Below, in pieces: positions 18,295 to 31,052 of a stretch of 64,000 bases of DNA (its first letter is position 1; every line of letters begins with the position of its first letter). Under the pieces are notes generated by a model, which was not told where the DNA came from, did no database searches, and saw nothing but the letters and a program-made list of their open reading frames with translations. Origin of the DNA: Vibrio navarrensis (GTDB lineage Bacteria; Pseudomonadota; Gammaproteobacteria; Enterobacterales; Vibrionaceae); the NCBI RefSeq assembly GCF_015767675.1, contig NZ_CP065218.1, forward strand, positions 186,001 through 250,000. Direction: 5' to 3'. Both the position numbers and the translations under genes were made by a program.

Positions 18295-20415
18295 TCAGGA
18301 TGGCACTCGCTCGAATCGGACCAACATCGCGCTTTCGGCATCCAAAATCGGCATGGTTAACCCGACCGTCTCACACCACGCCCCAGACAGCTCACAGCCT
18401 GATTCTGTCCAGGGCGGCTGATAGTTCACTATCTCTTGGTAGTTGCTCGGCTTATCCAACACCGTCACCCGGTAGATCGCTTCTGCGGCTAATCCCGGCA
18501 GGCGAAAATGACCGCTCAGCGAACTGGTTGGCATCGCCAGTTGAGCGATCAAAACCACCGCTTCGGATTGGTCATTGGCAACCACGGCATGAATTTGATG
18601 AGCGTCATCGTCACTGGGCACCCGCCACGTTTTGCCACTGTGCAGTAGCGGACGCAACATTTTGTGCAGCTCAATATAGCGCTCAAAACCCTGCTTTTCA
18701 GCTTGCTCTTCTTTGACAGGATCAAGCTCAATCCCCATGTGGCCAAAGAGTGCCGTCAGTCCACGAAATTCGATACTGTGACGGCGACGCGTGCTATGAC
18801 AATGGCTGGCACCAATATGGCTACCCATCACCTCAGGAGGGAAGAAATAGCTCATGCCTCGCTGAATGGTTTGCCGTTCCAGCGCATCGTTGTTGTCTGA
18901 AGGCCAAAAACGGTGAGTGCGTTTTAACACCTCAAAATCAATCCGACCTCCACCCGCCGCGCAAGATTCAATCTCCACCTGAGGATGTTTGGCACGCACT
19001 TTATCCACCAATTGGTAGTAACGCACAGTTTGCTGATGCGCTGCCGCTCGGCCGAAATGCGCAGGCTGAACCACTTCACGGTTCATGTCCCATTTGATAT
19101 AGGCAATGTGGTAAGTCAACAAGAAATGATCCAAGCGCTCAAATACGTAGTGGAACGCCTCATCATTTTGCAGATCGATCACATACTGATGACGACCGGT
19201 TGGCTGCTCATACCCCTCGATGGCCAGCAACCAGTCTGGATGTGTGCGGAACAAGTCCGAATCTTTGTTGATCATCTCAGGTTCAAACCACAGACCAAAC
19301 TCCATGCCGAGTTGGTTGACCCGCTCGATGATCGGCTGCAAACCATTTGGGTATTTCGCCTCACATAAGAACCAATCGCCAAGCCCAGCTTTGTCACCAT
19401 TACGTCCTTTAAACCAACCATCATCAATGATAAAACGCTCAACACCCATCTGCGCCGCTTGTTCCGCCATGGAAAGGATGTAGTGCGGATCATGGTCGAA
19501 ATAGATGCCTTCCCACGTGTTCAGATGGATCGGGCGCGGCTTGTTTTTAAAATCGTTTGGCAAGATAACGTGACGAACGTGCGCGTGAAAATGGTGGCTC
19601 ATGCCATTAAGGCCCATATCGCTGTAGCTAGCGTACAGCCAAGGAGTGGTCACGCTCTCCCCTTCGTTAAGCGCCACTTCACCAGGCAGATAAATCACTT
19701 CTGCCTGTATAGCGCGTCGACCATCCGCTTTGACATCGACGCGTAACCTGTGGTTTCCACTCCAAGCAAAGTGAAAGCCCCACACATCGCCACTCATTTC
19801 ATCAAAATGGCGAGTGCCGACCACCAGAGCCGGATAGTGCTCATGGGAAGTGCGCCCGCGGCGGTTCTCCTGTTGATAACCGCCTTGCAGCAAAGGCTGG
19901 CGAACGGTTTGAAACTCATGCACCCAGCGCCCGTAATAAGTCATCAGTTCCTTGGCTCGTGCAGGCAAAGGCAGCGTATTGGCCAAACGGTTGACTTGAT
20001 ACACCCCAGTTTTGATGTTGGTTAAAGTGTGGCGCGTTTGCAGCACGTCATGCTCATCGAGTAGAAGCTCCGTAGTTAGCCGCAAGCCAGCAACACAATC
20101 GTCACTTTCAATCAGCACTCCGTTTCGGCCTTGTTCAACTTGGTGAATAACGAATACCGGAGCCCAATCTTGGCCATCACGATGCCCTTCTACGCCTGGG
20201 CTGCTGAAAATGCCTCGCCCAAGTTCGGGGCTGAGCGTCATTGCGACATCATTATCCAAACGTCCATAAGGGACAGGCCGCGATAAAGAGAGCGTTTGTT
20301 CCGCCAACTCGCCGCCGATTTTCTTCCCCCAGTGCAAAATTTCTGCGTATTCTCCCAACTCCAAAACGATCTGCGTCTGCTGGCCACAAAGCGTAATGAT
20401 TTTTTTGTCTACCAT
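18295..20415 (-). CDS. Alpha-galactosidase, glycoside hydrolase family 36
   Basis: Hydrolyses terminal alpha-1,6-galactosyl residues of melibiose and raffinose-type sugars. 706 residues, the usual GH36 length (E. coli RafA 708). The N-terminal beta domain is followed by the TIM barrel. Landmarks are FIIDDGWFKGRNG near residue 329, the nucleophile D443 in YIKWDMNRE, the ESCAAGGGR substrate loop near 483 and acid/base D507 in FWPSDNND. No signal peptide, so it is cytoplasmic and needs a transporter, consistent with the MelB-like neighbour. It is divergent from lacZ and has a GalR-type operator 76-91 bp upstream of its start. It could be named agaA/rafA-like. Confidence 0.95.
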   Translation of the reverse strand: MVDKKIITLCGQQTQIVLELGEYAEILHWGKKIGGELAEQTLSLSRPVPYGRLDNDVAMTLSPELGRGIFSSPGVEGHRDGQDWAPVFVIHQVEQGRNGVLIESDDCVAGLRLTTELLLDEHDVLQTRHTLTNIKTGVYQVNRLANTLPLPARAKELMTYYGRWVHEFQTVRQPLLQGGYQQENRRGRTSHEHYPALVVGTRHFDEMSGDVWGFHFAWSGNHRLRVDVKADGRRAIQAEVIYLPGEVALNEGESVTTPWLYASYSDMGLNGMSHHFHAHVRHVILPNDFKNKPRPIHLNTWEGIYFDHDPHYILSMAEQAAQMGVERFIIDDGWFKGRNGDKAGLGDWFLCEAKYPNGLQPIIERVNQLGMEFGLWFEPEMINKDSDLFRTHPDWLLAIEGYEQPTGRHQYVIDLQNDEAFHYVFERLDHFLLTYHIAYIKWDMNREVVQPAHFGRAAAHQQTVRYYQLVDKVRAKHPQVEIESCAAGGGRIDFEVLKRTHRFWPSDNNDALERQTIQRGMSYFFPPEVMGSHIGASHCHSTRRRHSIEFRGLTALFGHMGIELDPVKEEQAEKQGFERYIELHKMLRPLLHSGKTWRVPSDDDAHQIHAVVANDQSEAVVLIAQLAMPTSSLSGHFRLPGLAAEAIYRVTVLDKPSNYQEIVNYQPPWTESGCELSGAWCETVGLTMPILDAESAMLVRFERVPS

Positions 20416-20490
20416 ATTGATTAACCCATGATTGGTGATGCGAGCATGATAACCAACGCAGAGATTCTTTCTGTGAGCCAGTGCAAATCA

Positions 20491-20506
20491 GTGGAAACGA
20501 TTACAA
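20491..20506. promoter_or_regulatory. GalR-type operator upstream of the alpha-galactosidase gene
   Basis: GTGGAAACGATTACAA matches the GTGNAANCGNTTNCA pattern of gal operators. It lies within 100 bp of the gene start. Confidence 0.75.
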
Positions 20507-20666
20507 ACAAGGGTCGTGAATGATGAAATAACCAACAACCATGCACCAACCAAAGTAGAGATACTGAATTCCGCCTGATTACCCGACTTCATACTCCTCA
20601 ACACGCTTGGTGCTCACACTGGTCAACTCTTATTCTCACGGAACTGAGCCATTTATGGCAGTATAA

Positions 20667-20682
20667 TTTGATCTGCATCACA
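20667..20682. promoter_or_regulatory. CRP site in the lacZ control region
   Basis: TTTGATCTGCATCACA matches TGTGA-N6-TCACA with 9 of 10 conserved bases. It lies upstream of the lacZ promoter and could serve either divergent gene. Confidence 0.6.
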
Positions 20683-20729
20683 CGGTTTTTGCTGAAATGG
20701 TCATGCTAACAAAAATGCCACACACATCA

Positions 20730-20745
20730 TGAAAACGTTTCCAAA
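20730..20745. promoter_or_regulatory. GalR-type operator overlapping the lacZ promoter
   Basis: TGAAAACGTTTCCAAA overlaps the predicted lacZ -35 hexamer at 20738-20743, so repressor binding should block polymerase. Confidence 0.75.
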
Positions 20746-20833
20746 CTATCTTTACAATCTTATACTGGTTAGCACACCGCCAATACGCTTTACTTGTGCC
20801 AATCGACGCAGACGATTTGCTCTGAGTAAGTAG

Positions 20834-23962
<3,129 letters not shown>

Positions 23963-23981
23963 GTTCTCAATTCAAGTAAAC

Positions 23982-24010
23982 CCAGCGCTTCTCGATTAGA
24001 ACAGCGCTGG
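23982..24010 (+). terminator. Stem-loop after lacZ
   Basis: CCAGCGCT and AGCGCTGG form a perfect 8-bp stem with a 13-base loop just after the lacZ stop. There is no T tract, so it may protect the 3' end or act with the next hairpin. Confidence 0.45.
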
Positions 24011-24032
24011 CATCCTCTCGCCTCAGCACACC

Positions 24033-24064
24033 AATGTAAACGTTGTTTTTGCAACGTTTACATT
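24033..24064. repeat. 13-bp perfect inverted repeat built from operator-like AACGTT cores
   Basis: AATGTAAACGTTG (24033-24045) and CAACGTTTACATT (24052-24064) are exact reverse complements with a 6-base spacer. Each arm contains TGTAAACGTTG, like a GalR half-operator with its CG centre, and the RNA would form a strong hairpin. It may be a transcription stop for lacZ, a pair of repressor sites for mglB, or both. Confidence 0.6.
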
Positions 24065-24182
24065 TGTATAAAAACCACACTCAAATCACAAAAGTCTTAC
24101 AAAAACTCACATTTATTTACCAGTTTTATGGAAATTTTAGCTACCTCACATTAATTGACTCGATTGTCACTATACTCAATCA

Positions 24183-24198
24183 GGTAAACGTTTTCATA
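24183..24198. promoter_or_regulatory. GalR-type operator at the mglB promoter
   Basis: GGTAAACGTTTTCATA lies directly downstream of the TATACT -10 candidate (24171-24176), where a bound repressor would block transcription start. Confidence 0.75.
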
Positions 24199-24267
24199 CC
24201 CCAATCAAGTTAATCTTGTCGAAAACGGATTACCCTACATAAATCAATAACAATTCGGGATTTTTCT

Positions 24268-25242
24268 ATGAGAAAGGCTACTCTACTTGCTCTGCTGACT
24301 GCTGGTTTAGGCTTTGGAACACAAGCATTCGCAGATACGACTCTTGGATTCACTATCTACAAATACGACGACAACTTCATGTCGGTTGTCCGTCAGGCGA
24401 TCGAAAAAGAAGCGGCGGGCGACAAAAAAACCCGTGTGCTGATGAACGATTCGCAAAACAGTCAATCAATGCAAAACGACCAAGTCGACGTCATGCTAGC
24501 GCGTGGTGTTCAAGGATTGGCGATCAACTTGGTTGACCCTGCCGCTGCGGAAACCATCATCAAGAAAGCCAAAATGGACGATGTTCCCGTGGTGTTCTAC
24601 AACAAAGAACCGAGCCCAGAAGCGTTGGCGAGTTACGATAAAGCCTACTATGTCGGCACCGACTCCAAAGAATCTGGCATCATTCAGGGTGATTTGATCG
24701 CCCAGCAGTGGAAAGCGAACCCAGCGTGGGATAAAAACGGCGATGGCGTACTGCAGTACGTGATGCTTAAAGGAGAACCTGGCCACCCAGACGCAGAAGC
24801 TCGCACCAGTTACTCGGTACAAACGATTAACGAAAACGGCATCAAAACCGAAGAGCTGCACATGGATACAGGCATGTGGGACACCGCCATGGCGAAAGAC
24901 AAGATGGACGCTTGGCTCTCTGGTCCAAATGGCAGCAAAATTGAAGTGGTGATTGCCAACAACGATGGCATGGCGATGGGCGCTATCGAAGCCCTGCGCG
25001 GCGCTGGCGTTAAACTCCCTGTTTACGGCGTTGATGCACTGGCCGAAGCGCTGGCACTGGTTAAATCCGGTGATATGGCGGGCACCGTGCTCAACGATGC
25101 CGAATCTCAAGCGAAAGCGACGTTTGAGCTTTCACGCAACTTAGCTGAGGGCAAAGCACCGACCGAAGGCACACGCTGGCAGCTGAATAATAAAGTCGTC
25201 CGTGTCCCTTATGTCGGCGTCGACAAAAACACACTTAACTAA
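24268..25242 (+). CDS. mglB: Galactose/glucose ABC transporter, periplasmic binding protein
   Basis: Captures galactose or glucose in the periplasm for MglAC and in enterics also serves chemotaxis through Trg. 324 residues (E. coli MglB 332) with signal peptide [22 protein letters not shown]. The mature protein opens with [17 protein letters not shown]. It has the calcium-site-like [26 protein letters not shown] loop near residue 156, typical of MglB, and ends with [14 protein letters not shown] and [10 protein letters not shown]. It starts the mglBAC operon. A terminator-like attenuator follows it, so it is probably made in excess of the membrane parts. Confidence 0.97.
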   Translation: MRKATLLALLTAGLGFGTQAFADTTLGFTIYKYDDNFMSVVRQAIEKEAAGDKKTRVLMNDSQNSQSMQNDQVDVMLARGVQGLAINLVDPAAAETIIKKAKMDDVPVVFYNKEPSPEALASYDKAYYVGTDSKESGIIQGDLIAQQWKANPAWDKNGDGVLQYVMLKGEPGHPDAEARTSYSVQTINENGIKTEELHMDTGMWDTAMAKDKMDAWLSGPNGSKIEVVIANNDGMAMGAIEALRGAGVKLPVYGVDALAEALALVKSGDMAGTVLNDAESQAKATFELSRNLAEGKAPTEGTRWQLNNKVVRVPYVGVDKNTLN

Positions 25243-25249
25243 ACGTTGT

Positions 25250-25279
25250 ACTGGGGAAGCCTCTCTTCCCCAGTTTTTC
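25250..25279 (+). terminator. Attenuating terminator between mglB and mglA
   Basis: ACTGGGGAAG (25250-25259) and CTTCCCCAGT (25265-25274) form a perfect 10-bp stem with a 5-base loop and six T. Because mglA follows, partial read-through is expected. Confidence 0.9.
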
Positions 25280-25342
25280 TTTCTCGCTATGTCGTTAGAA
25301 CACATTTCTGTTGTCCGTTCATTAAAGAAATAAAGAGAAGCT

Positions 25343-26851
25343 ATGGTAAGTCAAACGCATGAATTCCTGTTAGAAATGACGGGGGTAAGTAAAGAATTTC
25401 CTGGCGTAAAGGCATTAGATAACGTTAATTTAAAAGTCCGCCCCCATTCTATTCATGCCTTAATGGGTGAAAACGGCGCAGGAAAATCCACGTTACTAAA
25501 ATGCCTTTTTGGCATTTATGAAAAAGATGCCGGAAATGTTCTTTTCTTGGGAAAAGAAATTAATTTTTCTTCTTCTAAAGAAGCATTAGAGTCGGGTGTT
25601 TCCATGGTTCACCAAGAGCTAAACCAAGTTAAGCAGTGCTCGGTGATGGATAATATCTGGCTAGGTCGCTATCCGAAAAAAGGATTTTTTGTTGATCACG
25701 ACAAAATGTATCGTGATACCAAAAAGATCTTTGCCGAACTCGATATTAATATTGATCCCAAGGTGAAAGTCGCCACCCTTTCTGTTTCACAAATGCAAAT
25801 GGTTGAAATCGCCAAAGCGTTTTCCTATGACGCCAAAATTGTGATCATGGATGAACCGACATCATCGCTGACCGAGAAAGAGGTCAGTCACCTGTTTACC
25901 ATCATCAATAAGCTTAAAGAGAAAGGGTGTGGCGTGGTGTATATCTCGCACAAAATGGAAGAGATCTTCGCCATTTGTGACGAAATTACTATTTTACGCG
26001 ATGGGCAATGGGTCGATACAAGGCCACTGAAAGGGCTCGACATGGACCAAATCATCGCCATGATGGTTGGTCGCGAACTCACTCACCGCTTCCCAGAAAA
26101 AACCAACACACCCAAAGAGGTGATTCTCGAAGTCGAAAACCTGACTGCACTAAACCAGCCCTCGATCCAACAGGTATCCTTTGAGCTTAAAGCGGGGGAA
26201 ATCCTTGGCGTAGCAGGGTTGGTTGGTTCTCGTCGTACCGACATTGTCGAAACCATTTTTGGCGTGCGTGAGCGCAGTGATGGCCACATTCGTTTGCATG
26301 GGCGAGAGATGAAAAACCGCGACGCCCACGAAGCGATTCAAAACGGCTTTGCTTTGGTTACCGAAGAACGTCGTTCCACCGGTATCTATGGCAACCTTGA
26401 CATCACGTTCAACTCACTGGTGGCCAATGTCGACGAGTACAAAACCAAAACTGGGCTACTTAGCGACAAAAAAATGAAGAGTGACACGCAATGGGTGATT
26501 GACTCAATGCGGGTAAAAACCCCCTCTCATCAGACGCACATCAGTTCTCTTTCTGGCGGCAACCAGCAAAAAGTTATTATTGGTCGCTGGCTATTGACTC
26601 AGCCTGAAATATTGATGCTAGATGAGCCAACGCGCGGTATTGACGTTGGGGCTAAATTCGAAATCTATCAACTTATTCTTGAACTGGCGAATAAGAATAA
26701 AGGCATTATTATCATCTCCTCAGAAATGCCTGAACTTATTGGTATCACAGATAGAATATTGGTGATGAGCAATGGCCGCGCCGCTGGCATTGTTAATACG
26801 AAAGAAACTTCACAGAATGAAATATTAGAACTGGCTTCTCGCTACCTCTAG
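25343..26851 (+). CDS. mglA: Galactose/methyl galactoside ABC transporter, ATP-binding protein
   Basis: Energises galactose import with MglB and MglC. 502 residues with two ABC domains in one chain, as in all sugar ATPases of the Rbs/Mgl type. The first has Walker [17 protein letters not shown], signature-like [14 protein letters not shown] and Walker [16 protein letters not shown]. The second has the degenerate Walker [14 protein letters not shown], signature [14 protein letters not shown] and Walker [22 protein letters not shown] precedes the ATG. It is 100 bp after mglB, across the attenuator, and 10 bp before mglC. Confidence 0.97.
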   Translation: MVSQTHEFLLEMTGVSKEFPGVKALDNVNLKVRPHSIHALMGENGAGKSTLLKCLFGIYEKDAGNVLFLGKEINFSSSKEALESGVSMVHQELNQVKQCSVMDNIWLGRYPKKGFFVDHDKMYRDTKKIFAELDINIDPKVKVATLSVSQMQMVEIAKAFSYDAKIVIMDEPTSSLTEKEVSHLFTIINKLKEKGCGVVYISHKMEEIFAICDEITILRDGQWVDTRPLKGLDMDQIIAMMVGRELTHRFPEKTNTPKEVILEVENLTALNQPSIQQVSFELKAGEILGVAGLVGSRRTDIVETIFGVRERSDGHIRLHGREMKNRDAHEAIQNGFALVTEERRSTGIYGNLDITFNSLVANVDEYKTKTGLLSDKKMKSDTQWVIDSMRVKTPSHQTHISSLSGGNQQKVIIGRWLLTQPEILMLDEPTRGIDVGAKFEIYQLILELANKNKGIIIISSEMPELIGITDRILVMSNGRAAGIVNTKETSQNEILELASRYL

Positions 26852-26861
26852 GAAATAAATT

Positions 26862-27869
26862 ATGGACGCGATTAAATCTTTTGCTTTGAAGCATTTAAAA
26901 GAAAGCGCAATTTATGCTGTGCTACTTATTCTACTGGCGGTGATTGTCATTCAAGAACCCTCGTTTTTGAGCTTACGAAATTTAAGTAATATTCTTACTC
27001 AGTCTTCTGTTCGAGTGATTATTGCGCTTGGTGTTGCCGGACTGATTGTGACCCAAGGCACCGACCTTTCCGCAGGTCGCCAGGTGGGTTTAGCGGCGGT
27101 AATTTCTGCCACCCTACTGCAATCAATTGATAATGTTAACAAAGTCTTCCCTGGAATTGGCGAAGTACCGATTGTGGCGGTCATTCTGTGTGTCTGTCTG
27201 ATCGGGGCGATTATCGGATTAGTCAACGGTGTGATCGTCGCGTATCTTAAAGTCACGCCGTTTATTGCCACGTTAGGCACCATGATCATCGTCTACGGCA
27301 TCAACTCGCTCTACTATGACGCAGTTGGCGCTTCACCGATTGCTGGTTTTGACGAACGCTTCACTGCTTTTACCCAAGGCTTTATTCAACTCGGCGGTTT
27401 CCGTTTCTCATATATCACCTTCTACGCCATTATCGCCATCATCTTTATGTGGGTGCTGTGGAACAAAACCGTTTTTGGCAAGAACATCTTCGCCGTTGGC
27501 GGCAACCCAGAAGCGGCCAGAGTATCCGGTGTTAATGTGCCGCTCACGCTACTCAAAGTCTACGCGCTCTCCGGTGTGTTGTACGCTTTTGGCGGCATGT
27601 TAGAAGCGGGACGTATCGGCAGTGCCACCAACAACCTTGGCTTCCTTTACGAGTTGGATGCGATTGCGGCGTGTGTCGTCGGTGGAGTCTCTTTTGCTGG
27701 CGGTGTGGGCAGTATCGCCGGGGTTGTCACCGGGGTGCTGATTTTCACCGTGATCAACTACGGCATGACTTACATTGGCGTCAGCCCATACTGGCAATAC
27801 ATCATCAAAGGCTCGATCATCGTCTTCGCAGTGGCACTCGATTCGATGAAATACGCCAATAAAAAGTAA
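26862..27869 (+). CDS. mglC: Galactose/methyl galactoside ABC transporter, permease
   Basis: Membrane channel of the Mgl importer. 335 residues (E. coli MglC 336) with about ten hydrophobic segments, beginning AIYAVLLILLAVIVIQEPSF. Family motifs are GVAGLIVTQGTDLSAGRQVGLAA near residue 57 and the cytoplasmic coupling loop GGNPEAARVSGVNV near 212. TAGGAAATAAATT precedes the ATG. Last gene of mglBAC and closed by a clear terminator. Confidence 0.97.
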   Translation: MDAIKSFALKHLKESAIYAVLLILLAVIVIQEPSFLSLRNLSNILTQSSVRVIIALGVAGLIVTQGTDLSAGRQVGLAAVISATLLQSIDNVNKVFPGIGEVPIVAVILCVCLIGAIIGLVNGVIVAYLKVTPFIATLGTMIIVYGINSLYYDAVGASPIAGFDERFTAFTQGFIQLGGFRFSYITFYAIIAIIFMWVLWNKTVFGKNIFAVGGNPEAARVSGVNVPLTLLKVYALSGVLYAFGGMLEAGRIGSATNNLGFLYELDAIAACVVGGVSFAGGVGSIAGVVTGVLIFTVINYGMTYIGVSPYWQYIIKGSIIVFAVALDSMKYANKK

Positions 27870-27875
27870 GCTTGT

Positions 27876-27910
27876 CGGCATCGCTCAGAGTCTCTGGCGA
27901 TGCCGTTTTT
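27876..27910 (+). terminator. Intrinsic terminator after mglC
   Basis: CGGCATCGC (27876-27884) and GCGATGCCG (27897-27905) form a perfect 9-bp stem with a 12-base loop, followed by five T. Confidence 0.9.
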
Positions 27911-27992
27911 ACTTCGCCCTGCGTGGCTTTATCTGTGCGAATTCTTTATCTGCACGAATTTGGAGCCCATCTTTTCGCGACTCTCAGTCGCC

Positions 27993-30900
27993 TCAGTGCA
28001 GTGCCCCGTTAACAGAAATCGCAGAACCGCTTCGCGACGGCACTACATCAATACGCTGCGCCATTTGCTCTTTCATTTCCGCGACATGGGAAATCACCCC
28101 GATCATCCGCCCACTCTGCTGTAAATCCACAAGCGTTTGCACTGCCAGATCGAGCGATTCCGGATCCAAGCTGCCGAATCCTTCATCGATAAACAGCGTC
28201 TCGAGGCGAATACCACCACTGTAAGATTGCACCACATCCGACAAACCGAGCGCTAAAGAGAGCGCCGCCATGAAGGATTCTCCGCCAGATAAGGTAGCGA
28301 CGTCGCGCGATTTGCCGGTGTAACTGTCTTCCACCACTAGATCTAAGCCTCGCCCCGCCACGCCTTTAAAGCCGTCGGTTTTGCGGCTGAGGATGTATCG
28401 ACCACGACTCATTAAGCTCAAACGTTGCGACGCTTGGATCAACACATCATCCAGCAGCACGCCAAGCACAAAGCGATGTAAACTGATTCGGCTGCCCGTT
28501 TTACCACTGGCGACATCGTAAAGCGTACCGTAAACCTTGTATTCCTCTTCAAGGCGATGATTGTGTTGGTGTAACTCGGCGATCTTGCGCTGCACACTTT
28601 CCAGTTTGGTGACCAAAGAGCGCACACTATCTCGCTCATTTTTGACTTGCAGATAGCGCTGCTCACACTCTGTCACCGCCAGCTCTTGCTGCGCCAGCTC
28701 AGGCGGCTGCTTATCTTGCAATCGCTGCTGAAAATCCTGATAAGTCTGCTGCAAACGGGTGGTTTGCAGTTGGAACTGCTCCAACTCTTGCTTCCATTGC
28801 TCCAACTGGCTGGGCTCTGCCCGCTGCGCCAAATAGTGCTGCTCGTCGCTAAAAGCTGACGCGTCGAGAGCCTCACGCCAAGCCAATTGATGTTGTTCAC
28901 TCCGATGCTGCATTTGCGACAACATGTCGCTGTGCGCTTTTAGTTCACTACGCAGTGCCGATAGCGTTTGTTTTATCTCATCAAGGCGTTTTTGACTGCG
29001 ATCTTTAGCTTGTTGCCATGTTTCAATCTGTTGGCTGAGTATGGCAATTTTCTGCTCAACCAAAGTCACGTCGCGCCATTCGCTGGCGATCTGCTGACTA
29101 AATTTGCTTAGCTGTTCACGCTTTTCTTTTAACGTCGCAGAGGCAGAAATGAGTTGTTGGGTGAGCTCTTTCTCCATGGCATCACCTTTGCCACAGCGCT
29201 CGGTCAGTTGCTGGACATTACTCTCCAACTGAGCGAGGTTGATCGCTTGCATTTTTTTGAGCTCGGCTTGCAGCTCCAGTAACTGGGCTTGCAGCGCCTC
29301 AATTGAGGTATCCAATAAGGCGCCCAGCTGTGCTGCGCTTTGTGCCACCGCTTCTTGCTGTTGAGTGATTTTAGACAGGTGTAACGCCAGCGCATTCTCG
29401 CTCTGGTTAAAAACGGCGAGCACGTTTTTCTCCCGCTCGCGTGCCTGCTCCACTTGCACTTTACTAACTGGCTCTCCGACAAAGGTCGCTTTAGCCGGAT
29501 GCTCTCGGCTGCCACAGACCGGGCAAGGTTCGCCTTGGCTAAGACGTTCAGCAATGATCGCCGCTTGTTCATTGTGCCAGCTCAGCTCAATCCGATCGGC
29601 ACTTTGCTGAGCGTTTAACCAGTGCTGCTTTGCCTGTTGTTGCACCTGCTGCTTGGCTTGCGTCTGCGAGTGCAAATCGTGCAAACCTTGCTGAAGTTTC
29701 AGGTGGTGCGTGTAGTCGTTGATCTGGCGTTTCAGCTCCCCTTCACGCGCTTCAAGCCGTGGCTGCTCCGCCAATGCCTGCTTGCCTTGGTCAAAAGCGC
29801 TGGTGGCCGATTGCAGCTCTTGCTGCATCACCGCTTTGTGCGCTTGTACGCGTTGCAATTGATGCTCAAGCTTTTCTACTTCTGCGCCCAAATGGGCAAT
29901 CTCTTGTTCAAATTGCGCTTTTTGCGTCAGCTTGGCCTTGGCGGTTTCTAAGGCAAACTTTTCTTGCTGTAGATCAGGAATACGTTCGACTTGTTGCTGG
30001 GCCTGAGTTAATTGTTGCTCTAACTCATTCGCTTGCTGTGTTGCACTGCTTAGTGAAGCATTAAGCTCATCAATCTTGCTTTGCTGTTGAACAATATCGT
30101 TAAGGATACTCTTCCACTGATGATAAGGCCCATCGAGTTGCTGCGCTTGGCGGGCATGCTCAAGCTGCAGCGCTAAAGCTTGCATCGACGTCTTTTTGGC
30201 CAGATGAGTATCGAGCGCACTTTTCGCTGCCGCCTGTTTATTGAACTCTTCCAGCAAGGATTTGGCCGCAATCAGGGCTTGCTTGGCGTCGTTGTAGCGG
30301 CCTAAATGTTGTTGTTCTTGCAAGTTCAACTCAGTGAGCGCACTTTGCTGCTCTTTCAATGTCTCTGTCAGAGACGATTCATCGCTGACCTCAGCCACAT
30401 CCAGCGCACCACGGATCTGCTCATCGAACTTCTCTTTGGCGCTGCTGATCGCCTGCGCTTTCTCTTTCAGGGCAAATTCAATGCGTTTGTATATTTCCGT
30501 TTGGAACAACTGGCCAAATATCTCTTCACGCTCTTTGGAACTCGCAAGCAACAGTTCGCGAAATTTCCCTTGGGGTAGCACCATCACTTGGCGAAACTGA
30601 GTCTCGCTCAGACCAATCAACTCAGTTACTTTGCCTTTCACTTCGTTGGTTTTGGCGGTGATCAGTTTCTCTTCGTCATCGAGTAAATAGAGCGACGCGG
30701 TGTGTTTTTTCACCGTCGTCCCTTCGCCACGCGCCTTGGCCGCTTCTTGCTCTGGCGAACGTTGAACGCGGTAACGTCTACCGTGCAAGGCAAATTCGAG
30801 AGTCACTTCGGTCGGTGTTTTCACATCAGCGAGATCACAACGCATCTGCGTGCCCTGCCGTTCGTTGCCTGTGGTTTCGCCATACAAGGCGTAACAGATG

Positions 30901-31040
30901 GCATCCAATATCGAGGTTTTCCCTGACCCCGTTGGCCCGTTGATCAAAAACAGCGGGTTAGAGCCGAGTAACGTAAAATCGACCTCTTCACGGCCAGCAA
31001 AAGGGCCGAATGCTTGCATGGTGAGTTTGATGGGTTTCAT
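27993..31040 (-). CDS. sbcC: Exonuclease SbcCD, ATPase subunit C
   Basis: SMC-like ATPase that works with SbcD to cleave DNA hairpins and protein-blocked ends. 1015 residues (E. coli 1048). The N-terminus MKPIKLTMQAFGPFAGREEVDF leads to Walker A INGPTGSGKTSILDAICYAL. Two long Gln/Leu-rich coiled coils surround the zinc hook CPVCG near residue 505. The C-terminal signature TLSGGESFMAALSLALGLSD and Walker B LETLFIDEGFGSLD complete the head. It begins 12 bp after sbcD and is co-transcribed with it. The converging gene is mglC. Confidence 0.97.
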   Translation of the reverse strand: MKPIKLTMQAFGPFAGREEVDFTLLGSNPLFLINGPTGSGKTSILDAICYALYGETTGNERQGTQMRCDLADVKTPTEVTLEFALHGRRYRVQRSPEQEAAKARGEGTTVKKHTASLYLLDDEEKLITAKTNEVKGKVTELIGLSETQFRQVMVLPQGKFRELLLASSKEREEIFGQLFQTEIYKRIEFALKEKAQAISSAKEKFDEQIRGALDVAEVSDESSLTETLKEQQSALTELNLQEQQHLGRYNDAKQALIAAKSLLEEFNKQAAAKSALDTHLAKKTSMQALALQLEHARQAQQLDGPYHQWKSILNDIVQQQSKIDELNASLSSATQQANELEQQLTQAQQQVERIPDLQQEKFALETAKAKLTQKAQFEQEIAHLGAEVEKLEHQLQRVQAHKAVMQQELQSATSAFDQGKQALAEQPRLEAREGELKRQINDYTHHLKLQQGLHDLHSQTQAKQQVQQQAKQHWLNAQQSADRIELSWHNEQAAIIAERLSQGEPCPVCGSREHPAKATFVGEPVSKVQVEQAREREKNVLAVFNQSENALALHLSKITQQQEAVAQSAAQLGALLDTSIEALQAQLLELQAELKKMQAINLAQLESNVQQLTERCGKGDAMEKELTQQLISASATLKEKREQLSKFSQQIASEWRDVTLVEQKIAILSQQIETWQQAKDRSQKRLDEIKQTLSALRSELKAHSDMLSQMQHRSEQHQLAWREALDASAFSDEQHYLAQRAEPSQLEQWKQELEQFQLQTTRLQQTYQDFQQRLQDKQPPELAQQELAVTECEQRYLQVKNERDSVRSLVTKLESVQRKIAELHQHNHRLEEEYKVYGTLYDVASGKTGSRISLHRFVLGVLLDDVLIQASQRLSLMSRGRYILSRKTDGFKGVAGRGLDLVVEDSYTGKSRDVATLSGGESFMAALSLALGLSDVVQSYSGGIRLETLFIDEGFGSLDPESLDLAVQTLVDLQQSGRMIGVISHVAEMKEQMAQRIDVVPSRSGSAISVNGALH

Positions 31041-31052
31041 GCTGTTTCGCCC

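Larger units (their letters stand above)
23963..24267. other. lacZ-mglB intergenic region (305 bp)
   Basis: Holds two stem-loops, a GalR-type operator at 24183-24198 and a promoter candidate with -10 TATACT at 24171-24176 for mglB. No gene is seen. Confidence 0.65.

Noticed and set aside
24496..25110. 204-codon frame antisense to mglB
   Set aside because: Shadow of a highly conserved gene, with low-complexity Phe/His-rich product and no ribosome site.
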